Source: Cryomorphaceae bacterium
Lineage (GTDB): Bacteria; Bacteroidota; Bacteroidia; Flavobacteriales_D; Crocinitomicaceae
DNA length: 8,591 nt
Assembly (NCBI GenBank): GCA_027485365.1
Contig: JAIXRD010000155.1
Location: forward strand, 1 to 8,591
Direction: 5' to 3'
The translations under genes and the position numbers were made by a program. The notes beneath the pieces are model-generated. The model saw only the letters and a program-made list of their open reading frames with translations, made no database searches and was not told the origin of the DNA. Positions 1 to 8,000 of this stretch are shown one piece after another (position 1 is the first letter of the stretch; each line of letters opens with the position of its first letter).

Positions 1-1088
1 GCGAGCGACAGATTATTTACCATCAATTGAACATTACCATCCCACACCAAGGGATTTAATCCATGCTTTTTAGCCAAACGTTGCGCATCATCAATGTGCG
101 CTTTACCCGCATTGTATGAGGCCAGGGTAAACTTAATTCGTTGTTCGTTACTGGGAATACTAGACCATGACGCATATGCATTGTATAAAAGTTTCATACC
201 AGCATTTATCTGCTGTTGAGGGGTAGAAGTAATTGAAACACCGTATTTACGACCTATAATTGGCATGAACTGCATTAATCCAAATGCACCTCCGCCACCT
301 AATGCGCTTGGGTTAAATCTAGATTCTTTGAAAGATATCGCTGCAAGTAATTTCCAGTCCCAGCCGTATTTTTCTGCAGCGGCTTTAAATAAATTATCAA
401 AAGGGGACAAAACACCATTTTTAAAACGAGGTACTAAATACCTTTTCATGTTAATAGGAAGACTAACACCAAAATAAAAGTTTTTTAAAAAGGCAATATC
501 TGCACGATACTCAACACTTCGAATATATCGATCTAGTTTAGTTAAGAATAAACTGTCCGTTGAATGAACCCTGAATTTTGATTGCACGATCATGCGAATA
601 TCAGGTATGTTGATGATCTTTGATTTAAATTCATTTAGAAAAACAGCTGGCATCTTATTAACATGCGAATAGGATTCACAAAGCACGGACACCATTTCAC
701 TTGAGTTCACAGCTACATTGCGTTGTACGATAGCATAGGATTGTAATTTGCCGTCTGTAATTACCAAAGAATCATGCAAGGATTTGGAAAGATAGAGGTT
801 CCCTTCACCCCGTTCAAACTTATCAGTGATTTCTTTGTCGCTTGAACATAGGATAAGCCGATAAGGCAAACTAACTTCTTCTGAAAATCGATTAAGAAAA
901 TCAATGGCATAGCCAATCGTGTCCTTCTCGGTAACTTTAACGAACGATGAATCTCTCACCGCTAGAAAAAGAATGGTATCTTTTGGTGAAATTCGATTTC
1001 CTTGATTCTTGATGTTTACTTTAGGGACATTCCTACAACCAAAAAGGAAACCTAAAACAAAAATGAACATGTAAAAATGATAGTTCAT
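1..1088 (-). CDS. MltF-like lipoprotein lytic transglycosylase (3' end cut by window edge)
   Basis: The frame reads without a stop from ATG at 1088 to the window edge, giving 362 codons. It starts with a lipoprotein signal: a hydrophobic stretch at residues 4-16, then LFGC with the lipid-bearing Cys at residue 18. Residues about 35-225 form a mixed alpha/beta region in the position of the solute-binding-like (SBP_bac_3) domain of MltF proteins, but I see no clear signature there. From about residue 230 a transglycosylase SLT domain is clear: KESRFNP with the expected catalytic Glu at residue 255, GAFGLMQFMP, INAGMKLL and ASYNAG. Family knowledge: these enzymes cleave the MurNAc-GlcNAc bond of peptidoglycan and form 1,6-anhydro-MurNAc. 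A periplasm-facing lipid anchor is inferred. Another ATG at 1092 is out of frame and soon meets a stop, so 1088 is the start. The gene is divergent from the DUF3276 gene. The SLT assignment is secure; the MltF subfamily is likely. Confidence 0.9.
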   Translation of the reverse strand, partial: MNYHFYMFIFVLGFLFGCRNVPKVNIKNQGNRISPKDTILFLAVRDSSFVKVTEKDTIGYAIDFLNRFSEEVSLPYRLILCSSDKEITDKFERGEGNLYLSKSLHDSLVITDGKLQSYAIVQRNVAVNSSEMVSVLCESYSHVNKMPAVFLNEFKSKIINIPDIRMIVQSKFRVHSTDSLFLTKLDRYIRSVEYRADIAFLKNFYFGVSLPINMKRYLVPRFKNGVLSPFDNLFKAAAEKYGWDWKLLAAISFKESRFNPSALGGGGAFGLMQFMPIIGRKYGVSITSTPQQQINAGMKLLYNAYASWSSIPSNEQRIKFTLASYNAGKAHIDDAQRLAKKHGLNPLVWDGNVQLMVNNLSL

Positions 1089-1191
1089 ACATCACAAATA
1101 TCTAATAATGTGGTGAGTAAAAAAAATTTAAGGAATTAAACTTTGAGATTAGAAAAAAATATGTAAAATTTAACCTTTCAATATTGAACTT
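1089..1191. promoter_or_regulatory. AT-rich divergent intergenic spacer
   Basis: This spacer lies between two divergently transcribed genes and must hold both promoters. It is very AT-rich. I find no exact TAnnTTTG box on either strand. The closest are TAAACTTTG at 1137-1145 on the plus strand (one base too many in the gap) and GATATTTG read on the minus strand near 1094-1101. No Shine-Dalgarno sequence precedes either start, which is common in Bacteroidota. Confidence 0.4.
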
Positions 1192-1440
1192 ATGAGCGAT
1201 CAGAATGAAATTTATTCAAAAGTTGTAAGAGCTGGTAAAAGAACCTATTTCTTTGATATCAAAGCAACTAAAGGAAATGACTTATATATCACGCTTACAG
1301 AAAGCAAAAAATCCTTCGGTGAGGATGGGGCGGACAACTATCAAAAACATAAAATCTTTTTGTACAAGGAGGATTTTGAAAAGTTTAAAGAAGGTTTAGA
1401 TGACGTTCTTCTGAAAATAGAAGAGTTAAAAAACAATTAA
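1192..1440 (+). CDS. DUF3276 / PUR-like nucleic-acid-binding protein
   Basis: This is an 82-residue, charged, soluble protein with no signal peptide. It matches what I know of the small Bacteroidota DUF3276 (PUR-alpha-like) family: an N-terminal EIYSKVVRAGKRTYFFDIKAT segment, the TESKKSF turn, then KHKIFLYKEDFEKFKEGLDDV leading into a C-terminal helix. This is the expected beta-strand repeat followed by one long helix of a PUR repeat, and the length is normal for the family. Family knowledge: PUR-domain proteins bind single-stranded DNA or RNA, and bacterial members such as Borrelia BpuR bind nucleic acids and affect expression. The exact role here is unknown, and a cytoplasmic RNA- or DNA-binding function is inferred. 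It is divergent from the transglycosylase and ends 44 bases before the tRNA. I see no terminator between them, but the tRNA has its own promoter. Confidence 0.88.
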   Translation: MSDQNEIYSKVVRAGKRTYFFDIKATKGNDLYITLTESKKSFGEDGADNYQKHKIFLYKEDFEKFKEGLDDVLLKIEELKNN

Positions 1441-1442
1441 AC

Positions 1443-1472
1443 TTGTTGATTTAATTTTTCTTTTTATATTTG
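1443..1472 (+). promoter_or_regulatory. Bacteroidota-type promoter of tRNA-Val
   Basis: TTG at 1443-1445, a 19-base gap, then TATATTTG at 1465-1472 give an exact match to the Bacteroidota housekeeping sigma consensus (TTG and TAnnTTTG). Transcription would start around 1478-1480, a few bases before the mature tRNA 5' end at 1485. A second TTG at 1446-1448 would leave a 16-base gap and fits less well. The -33 box begins three bases after the stop codon of the DUF3276 gene. Confidence 0.75.
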
Positions 1473-1484
1473 CTCTCCAATTAC

Positions 1485-1559
1485 GGGAGTTTAGCTCAGT
1501 TGGTTTAGAGCATCTGCCTTACAAGCAGAGGGTCGGGGGTTCGAATCCCTCAACTCCCA
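1485..1559 (+). tRNA. tRNA-Val (anticodon TAC)
   Basis: A full cloverleaf can be folded by eye. The acceptor stem is GGGAGTT (1485-1491) with AACTCCC (1552-1558), and the discriminator is A1559. The D stem is GCTC/GAGC (1494-1497/1508-1511). The anticodon stem is TCTGC/GCAGA (1513-1517/1525-1529) around the loop CTTACAA, placing TAC at 1520-1522, which reads GUA valine codons. The T stem is 1535-1539 with 1547-1551 (one G-T pair) around the loop TTCGAAT. CCA is not encoded, since the next bases are CT. The gene is 75 bases long and has its own promoter and terminator. Its 3' end recurs twice downstream in decayed form. Confidence 0.97.
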
Positions 1560-1607
1560 CTCTGATGAAAGCACAGTCGCAAGATGGTGCTTTTTTCGTT
1601 TAAGGAC
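1546..1607 (+). repeat. Direct repeat copy 1: tRNA T-loop/acceptor 3' end plus terminator
   Basis: These 62 bases run from the last T-loop base of tRNA-Val through its terminator to TAAGGAC. They recur at 1712-1773, exactly 166 bases later and without gaps. Counting by eye there are three differences (1553 A/G, 1597 C/T, 1598 G/A), so 59 of 62 match. The 5' part of the tRNA is not duplicated at comparable identity. Confidence 0.9.
1568..1596 (+). terminator. Intrinsic terminator of tRNA-Val
   Basis: AAAGCAC (1568-1574) pairs with GTGCTTT (1587-1593) around a 12-base loop, and the T-run extends to 1596. It starts 9 bases after the tRNA 3' end. The stem is short and only moderately GC-rich, but the T-run and position are typical. 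Confidence 0.8.
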
Positions 1608-1641
1608 GTTTTGAGTTCATTCGAATAAGGACAGAAAAGAA

Positions 1642-1725
1642 AAAAAGAACCCCCTGAATATAGTGAAGGAGTGCTTTTATCCATTGCACGTCGGGTCAAC
1701 GGGATCTTTACTCCCTCAGCTCCCA
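1642..1725 (+). pseudogene. Decayed tRNA-like remnant (second unit of the tandem repeat)
   Basis: The end of this segment keeps the tRNA-Val T-stem and acceptor 3' strand (TCCCTCAGCTCCCA, 1712-1725). Just upstream, GGGA (1701-1704) can pair with TCCC (1712-1715) around a 7-base loop, as in a T arm, but the loop is TCTTTAC rather than TTCGAAT. No matching 5' acceptor strand, D arm or anticodon arm can be found, so it cannot be a working tRNA. The whole segment is similar to 1801-1884 (about 62 of 84 bases by eye, ungapped). It could be a decayed tandem tRNA copy or an old attachment-site scar. Confidence 0.5.
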
Positions 1726-1773
1726 CTCTGATGAAAGCACAGTCGCAAGATGGTGCTTTTTTTATTTAAGGAC
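1712..1773 (+). repeat. Direct repeat copy 2: tRNA 3' end plus terminator
   Basis: This is the second copy of the 62-base repeat at 1546-1607 (59 of 62 identical by eye, offset 166). The acceptor-strand part CTCCCA and the whole terminator hairpin are intact, although no functional tRNA precedes them. Confidence 0.9.
1734..1763 (+). terminator. Duplicated intrinsic terminator
   Basis: AAAGCAC (1734-1740) pairs with GTGCTTT (1753-1759), followed by further T residues to 1763. It is an exact copy of the hairpin behind the tRNA. It could act as a second-chance terminator for tRNA read-through, which would insulate the downstream giant gene. Confidence 0.7.
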
Positions 1774-1800
1774 ACTAAGCTGGGATGAGTGGACTTTAAG

Positions 1801-1887
1801 AAAAAGCACAAACTGCACTTAGAGAAGAAATGCTTTCATACACTGCACGTCGAGTAAACGAGTTCAGTAATCCCTCAACCCCCATTC
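1801..1887 (+). repeat. Third, most decayed unit of the tRNA 3'-end repeat
   Basis: Bases 1801-1884 align without gaps to 1642-1725 at an offset of 159, with about 62 of 84 matches by eye. Shared anchors are TGCACGTCG (1844-1852) and TCCCTCA (1871-1877). The acceptor-like end has drifted to ACCCCCAT. A weak hairpin follows at 1897-1918, close to where the terminator sits in the other units. Confidence 0.6.
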
Positions 1888-1896
1888 TCATGCAAG

Positions 1897-1918
1897 GATA
1901 ATTCGGCAACGGATTATT
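1897..1918 (+). terminator. Possible degenerate terminator hairpin of the third unit
   Basis: GATAAT (1897-1902) can pair with ATTATT (1913-1918), one pair being G-T, around a 10-base loop. AAATTTTG follows. It lies about where the terminators of units 1 and 2 lie, but the stem is AT-rich and weak and there is no real T-run, so activity is doubtful. Confidence 0.25.
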
Positions 1919-1949
1919 AAATTTTGTTAATAACTATTCCTCGAAAATT

Positions 1950-1980
1950 TTGCTTTCCCTGAATTGTTCTTATAAATTTA
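1950..1980 (+). promoter_or_regulatory. Candidate promoter of the giant T9SS protein gene
   Basis: TTG (1950-1952), a 20-base gap, then TAAATTTA (1973-1980) differ by one base from the Bacteroidota TAnnTTTG box. Transcription would start around 1986-1988, leaving a short leader before ATG at 2002. No Shine-Dalgarno sequence is visible there. The evidence is position and partial consensus only. Confidence 0.35.
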
Positions 1981-2001
1981 ACAAAATTCTAACCTTAACC
2001 T

Positions 2002-2082
2002 ATGAAAAATTTATACTTCAAATTTGGAGTGCTTTGTCTTTTTGTATCACTTGTAATTTCCCGAAATTCAATTGGTTACGCG
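2002..2082 (+). other. Sec signal peptide of the giant protein
   Basis: Lys at positions 2 and 7 is followed by a hydrophobic core at residues 8-19, a polar segment (SRNSIG), then YAQ. Signal peptidase I cleavage is most likely after Ala27, leaving Gln28 and Cys29 as the new N-terminus. Sec export to the periplasm is the expected first step for a T9SS substrate. Confidence 0.85.
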
Positions 2083-5000
2083 CAATGTGTGGCACCTACT
2101 CCAACAGCAAACAATGCAACGATTACGTGCGGTCAAACGGCCTCACTTTCTGCATCAGGCGGAACTAATTACACCTGGTACTCGAATGCCGCAGGTACAA
2201 ATCAGGTGGCCACTGGAGCTACTTATACAACCCCTGCGCTATCGAATACCACAACATATTATTTGCAAAATATGACGGGATCTGCTGCCAATGTTTTTAA
2301 CATTACCTCTTTATCCTCTGTTGGCGCCACGTTTTACGAGCACAACACCTTCACAGGAGATGATCGCGGTGGGATTGCTGTTACTCAACAATACTGTTAT
2401 GTTACCGGAGATCAGAATACTGCAAGATATGATATGCCGAATTTAACAAATCCTGTTTCTTACACTCGAAGAGATGGAATCGTAAGTGATATGTTTGGTA
2501 CTGGAACACTTTACACCTTGTGGAATAATTTAAGCAATACTGATCCCATAGGTACTTGTACTCCATTCACGTTGAATGCTATGCGGACGCTAAACAATGA
2601 CTGCTCATTAGGGAATACTATAATCCCTCTTTCTCAAACTATAGCTATGGGTTCTTTGGGTTCTTGTAACGACATGGCCATCTTCAATGGGGTTGGATTT
2701 GTTGTGGTTTATACTGGTAGTGGTGGTAGTCCTGCTAATACGTTCTATCGTATTGATTTGCCTTCAGGTACTGTAACCCAAATGGGAACATATACACTTA
2801 CTGCTACATTTACGGAGAATTGGTCTAGATGGGGTGTTGCAGAATTTGACGGTGTAAATTACTCTGTTGTATATGTTCAAAACAGTACAACAATAAGCCG
2901 AATGAATATGGCTACGGGTACAGTAACCGTTGTTCAATCATTTGCAAGCTTAAGCGATATGGCAAACATCACATATTCTCCATGGAATAGCAGATGGTAT
3001 TATCACCATGAAGGTGGAAGCCAGTGGGGAGGTTCTGATGAAAGCATTGGTTACTTGTCAGGGACACACAATAGCGTTGCAGCTAATGCTTGCTTCTCTC
3101 CACTTGTTCCCGTTACGGTAACTGTGAATTCAAACATTACACCCCCTACTGCAGCGCCTGCAACAATTAATTGTGGTCAAACTGCTAATCTAACAGCTTT
3201 AGGCGGAAGTGGTGGTTCGTATACTTGGTATTCGGATCCTGCAGGAACGCAAGTGCTAGGATCAGGTTCCACATTCACTACGCCTTCACTAGGTGTAACA
3301 ACAACTTATTATGTTGCATCTACCAGCGGGCAAGGAGCAGGTTCTACTTTTACCTTTTCTAATGCAAGTGCTACTGGGCCTAACGGTCCAACACAAGCTC
3401 AAATAACTGCAGCTTATGCCGGATCAAGTTTAGCTAATAATGTCACTATAAACACGCAAGGCATTCAGGAGTGGGTTGTTCCGATGTCAGGTACTTATCA
3501 AATTCAAGCCAATGGTGCTCAAGGTGGTGGTAATGGTGGACTTGGTGCTCGTATGCAGGGAGAATTTAGTTTAACCCAAGGACAAAAATTATTTATAGTT
3601 GTTGGTCAACAAGGTAATGGACCAGTAGATGCTAATGCCTGTGGTGGTGGTGGTGGATCCTTTGTTACTACAGGAGTAGGTTCATACACTACTTCTACTG
3701 CCCTATTAGTTGCGGGCGGCGGTAGTGGACAAAGTCCTCAAGTTGGGAACCCTGGCTTAACTACGAATAATGGAGGGCAAGGTGAAAATTGTCAGCCTGG
3801 AGGTACTGGAGGTAACGGTGGAGCTGATGCATCAGGATGCGGAAGTGGTGCAGGTGGTGCAGGTGGGTTTTTAAGCGATGGCGCATCTGGTGGTTCATGG
3901 GGATCTCAACGAGGCTTTGGTTTCATTTCTGGAGCGGCCGTTGGTGGAAGTTCAAGTTCTGGTTCACGTGAAGGTGGATTCGGTGGTGGTGCAGGAACAC
4001 ACTCTAACAATACTGGTGGAGGTGCTGGTGGAGGATATTCAGGTGGTTCAGCCCCATATCATGGCTCTAATTTTGAAGGCGGCGGCGGCGGTTCATTTAA
4101 CAGTGGAACAAATCAAGTGAATACACAAGGAATCAATGCTGGAAACGGAAGTGTAATTATTACATCGATGACCCCAATGTGTGCGTCCGCTACTGTACCT
4201 GTAACGGTAAACCTTCCTGCTTCACCAACAGCCAGCGGTGCTACGATCACATGCGGTCAAACTGCGGTGCTAACAGCCTCAGGCGGTGGACTAAATAACT
4301 ATGTATGGTATTCAAATGCAATCGGAACTAATCAGATAGGAACCGGTGCAACATATACTACACCTTCCCTAAGTATGTCTACAACATATTATGTAGCTTC
4401 AGGAATTGTTTCAAATTCTCAGCCAGTGAGTTTTGCTTACACAGGAAGCACTCAGACATATACAGTTCCAGCTGGAGTAACCTCAATTACTGTTGATGCG
4501 AATGGCGCTGGTGGTGGTGTTTATCTAGGTGGTGTAGGAACAGCGGGAGCAGGAGGTAAAATGATTGCTACGATTCCTGTAACTCCGGGACAAGTATTAA
4601 CGGTTGTAGTTGGTGGTGCCGGAGGTAACAGTCAATATAACCGAAGCGGTAGTGGCGGTGGAGGTTTTTCAGGCGTTTTAGATGCCGCCAATAATCATTT
4701 GGTTTCAGCTGGTGGTGGTGGTGGTGCCGCAGGTAACGAAGGCTGTCCACAAGTTGGAAATGGTGGAAATGGTGGTGCGGCTGCTGGAACTGCAGGATCT
4801 TGCGGACTCGGTGGCGCAGCTGGAACGAATGCGGCAGCCCCTACTGGAGGAGCAGGAGGTACCGGTAGTATTCCAGGTATTGCAGGAAATGCTGCAGGTG
4901 GAGGAATAGGTGGTGCAACACCAAACGACTTCGGAACTGGTGGTGGTGGTGGTGGTTACGGTGTAACTGCGGCTGCATCTCAATATGGTTCATGTGGAGG

Positions 5001-8000
5001 TACTTCTGGTGCTGGTGGATTTGGTGGCGGTGGTTCAGGTGGTACCGGTGGTTGTGGCGGAACGCAAGAACGTCTTTCAGGCGGCGGCGGCGGTGGTGGT
5101 GGCTACACAGGTGGTGGTGGTGGAACATCTACCCCGGGTTGTGCAAGCTGCGGCGGCGGCGGCGGTGGCGGCGGTAGCAATTTCGCTATTGCAACGGCCT
5201 CAAATATTACAAGTACCTTAGGTGGCGGAGCGGCATCTCAAGCGAATGGTACAGTAGTAATCACCCCGATCAACGCAAGTTGTCAATCTGCCCTTGTTCC
5301 AGTACTTGTTACTGTTAACAGCAACATTACTCAACCAACAGCTCCGGGCACTTCAATCGCATGTGGACAAACAGCTACGTTAACTGCTACAGGTGGTTCT
5401 GGAACTGGATATACATGGTATACCGATTCTACTGGTTCTACAGCTTTGGCTACAGGAGCAAACTACACTACTCCTTCATTAGGAATCACTACAACCTATT
5501 ATGTAGCATCTACTACGGGTGCTGCTCCTGGGTCTGTGTATACTTTTACTAATGCAGGTTCAACAGGTCCGAATGGTCCTACACAAGCTCAAGTGAATTC
5601 TGCGTATTCAGCAACTAACTTAGCAAACAACGTAACCATTAATACTCAAGGGATTCAAGAATGGGTAGTTCCTCAGGCAGGTACATACCAAATTCAAGTC
5701 AATGGAGCTCAAGGCGGTGGAAATGGCGGACTTGGTGCACGAATGCAAGGTGAATTTAATTTAACTGCAGGACAAAAATTATTTATCGCAGTTGGACAAC
5801 AAGGTAATGGTCCTGTAGGAGCTGGAGCTTGTGGAGGTGGCGGTGGTTCATTTGTTACTACTGGTAATGCTACATATACTTCTTCAACCCCATTAATTAT
5901 TGCTGGTGGCGGTGGCGGTCAAAGTCCACAAGTTGGGAACCCAGGATTAATAACAACAAACGGAGGTCAAGGCGAAGGATGCCAACCCGGAGGTACAGGT
6001 GGTAATGGAGGGGCTGATGCATCAGGTTGTGGAAGCGGTGCTGGTGGTGCAGGTGGATTCTTAACGGATGGAGCTTCAGCAGGTTCTTGGGGTTACCAAC
6101 GAGGTTTTGGGTTCTTATCCGGTGCTGCTCTTGGTGGACAATCAGGATCTGGTGCACGTGAAGGAGGATTTGGTGGTGGTGCTGGAACTCACGAGAATAA
6201 TACTGGCGGTGGTGCTGGTGGTGGTTATTCAGGAGGTTCTGCATCAAACCATGGTGCGAATTTTGAAGGCGGTGGCGGTGGTTCCTACAATAACGGAACG
6301 AACCAAGTAAATACGCAAGGAATCAATGTTGGTAACGGATCAGTAGTGATTACTCCTATGACGCCTTCTTGTGCATCTAGCCTAGTTCCTGTTACAGTTA
6401 CTGTGAATCCTATTTCATTACCAACTGCAACTGGTGCAACTGTTGGATGTGGACAAACTGCTACGTTAACAGCTACCGGAAACGGAACCTTATATTGGTA
6501 CTCAAATGCAGCAGGTACAACGCAGGTTGCTACAGGTGGTTCATTTACAACCCCTGCCCTATCTGCAACAACAACTTACTATGTTAGTGCAGCCACGGGT
6601 GTTTGTGCCGCTCAAAATACACCAGTTACTGTAACAGTAAATGGATTGGCTGCACCTACTGTATCAGGAAATATTAATTTCTGTGGTAACAACAATGCAA
6701 CAACAACACTTACGGCCTCAGGAAGCCCAAGTGGATATTCATGGTGGTCCAATGCGAATGGTACGGGATTCTTAGGGAACAGTGCTTCATTTACTACACC
6801 AACATTGAATACCACAACTACATATTACGTTCAGTCATCAACACCTCAAGGTGGTTCACAAACATTTAACTACACGGGTGCTGTTCAATCATTTACCGCA
6901 CCTGTTTCTGGAGCATATACCTTAGAGGTTTGGGGAGCGAAAGGAGGTGGTGGCGCAAACTGCTACGGTGTAGGTGGTAAAGGAGGTTATTCTAAAGGAA
7001 ATATTGTCTTGAATGCCGGTCAAACCATTTATGTGGCTGTTGGTCAGCAAGGCTTCCAATCCTCAACTTTAACTTCATTTAATGGCGGTGGATCAGGAAA
7101 TCCACAAGGAGGAGATAATGGCTACACTGGAGGTGGCGCAACACACATAGCTACTGCTAATGGAACGCTTTCTAGTCTTTCTGGAAACCAAAACTCGGTG
7201 CTTCTTGTTGCCGGCGGCGGTGGCGCAGCTGCTGGTGGTACTTGTGTTTGTCAATACCAAGGTGATGGTGGAGCTGGAGGAGGCACAACCGGTGTTTCCG
7301 GTGTATGTTCCGCTAATGATTGCGGTTACCGTCCTGCCGGAACTGGTGGTTCTCAAATCGCAGGAGGAACAGGTCAAACCGAAGCAATAGCAGCCTCTTT
7401 TGGACAAGGTGCATCTGCATCCTCGTTAACTAACGACTGTATCCAAGGCGGCGGCGGTGGTGGTGGCTGGTACGGTGGTGGCGCTGGAGGTCAAGCCGGC
7501 GGCGGCGGTGGCGGTGGTTCAGGTTACTTGAACCCTACCCTAACAGCTACACAAATCCTTGACGGTAATTCAGTTATGCCTGATACCTTAGGAAATAACA
7601 TGACAGGAAATAATGGAAATGGTGTTGCTAAAATTACATGGCAAGGAACTGGCTGTACTTCAGCGGTTGTACCAGTGGTTGTTAGCGTAGGACAAGCACC
7701 TACCGTTTCTGGAGGAAATAATCAATCTGTATGTGCTGGAAACAGTGTAACATTAAGTGGTAGTGGAGCCGCTACATATACTTGGAATAATAATGTTCAA
7801 GATGGTGTGGCATTTACTCCAGTTACAACACAAACCTATGCTGTGATTGGAACAGCAGCAAATGGCTGTAGTGATACTGCAACGGTTACCGTTACTGTAA
7901 ATGCTGCACCGGATGTTAATGCAGGACAGGACCAAAGCGTGTGTTCGGGTACTTCTGTAACTTTAAATGGTGCAGGTGCAACGAACTACACGTGGAACAA

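Larger units (their letters stand above)
1560..2001. other. Gene-free spacer with decayed tandem tRNA/terminator repeats
   Basis: This 442-base stretch carries no credible protein gene. It contains the tRNA-Val terminator, two progressively decayed copies of the tRNA 3' end with its terminator, and an AT-rich leader with a weak promoter candidate before the giant gene. A 72-codon frame at 1950-2168 overlaps the signal-peptide region of the giant gene in another frame and has no recognisable features, so it is not counted as a gene. Confidence 0.7.

Noticed and set aside
265..477. Plus-strand open frame of 70 codons
   Set aside because: It lies antisense to the SLT domain of the transglycosylase, whose reading frame contains the catalytic-site motifs.
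1546..1890. A CRISPR array or a present-day integrated element
   Set aside because: There are only two or three long, unequal repeats starting inside a tRNA. No cas genes, integrase or cargo lie between them.
1950..2168. Plus-strand open frame of 72 codons before and over the start of the giant gene
   Set aside because: It overlaps the signal peptide and first Ig domain in another frame, has no start signal or recognisable domain, and the giant frame is clearly the coding one.
4568..5221. Several overlapping open frames on both strands (His-, Val-, Trp- or Ser/Thr-rich)
   Set aside because: Their odd composition is the expected shadow of GGN codon runs read in other frames. Glycine codons rarely yield stops on either strand.
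4429..5265. Collagen-like Gly-X-Y region
   Set aside because: Gly spacing is irregular, with runs of up to eight Gly and little Pro, which does not fit a sustained collagen triplet.
3091..6390. Assembly artefact explaining the 2190-base repeat
   Set aside because: The two copies differ at many silent and some coding positions along their length, so they are not a duplicated read or misjoin.
5897..7407. Further minus-strand and shifted-frame open frames within glycine-rich domains 3 and 4
   Set aside because: They have the same cause: low-complexity translations with no start context, lying over a convincing coding frame.
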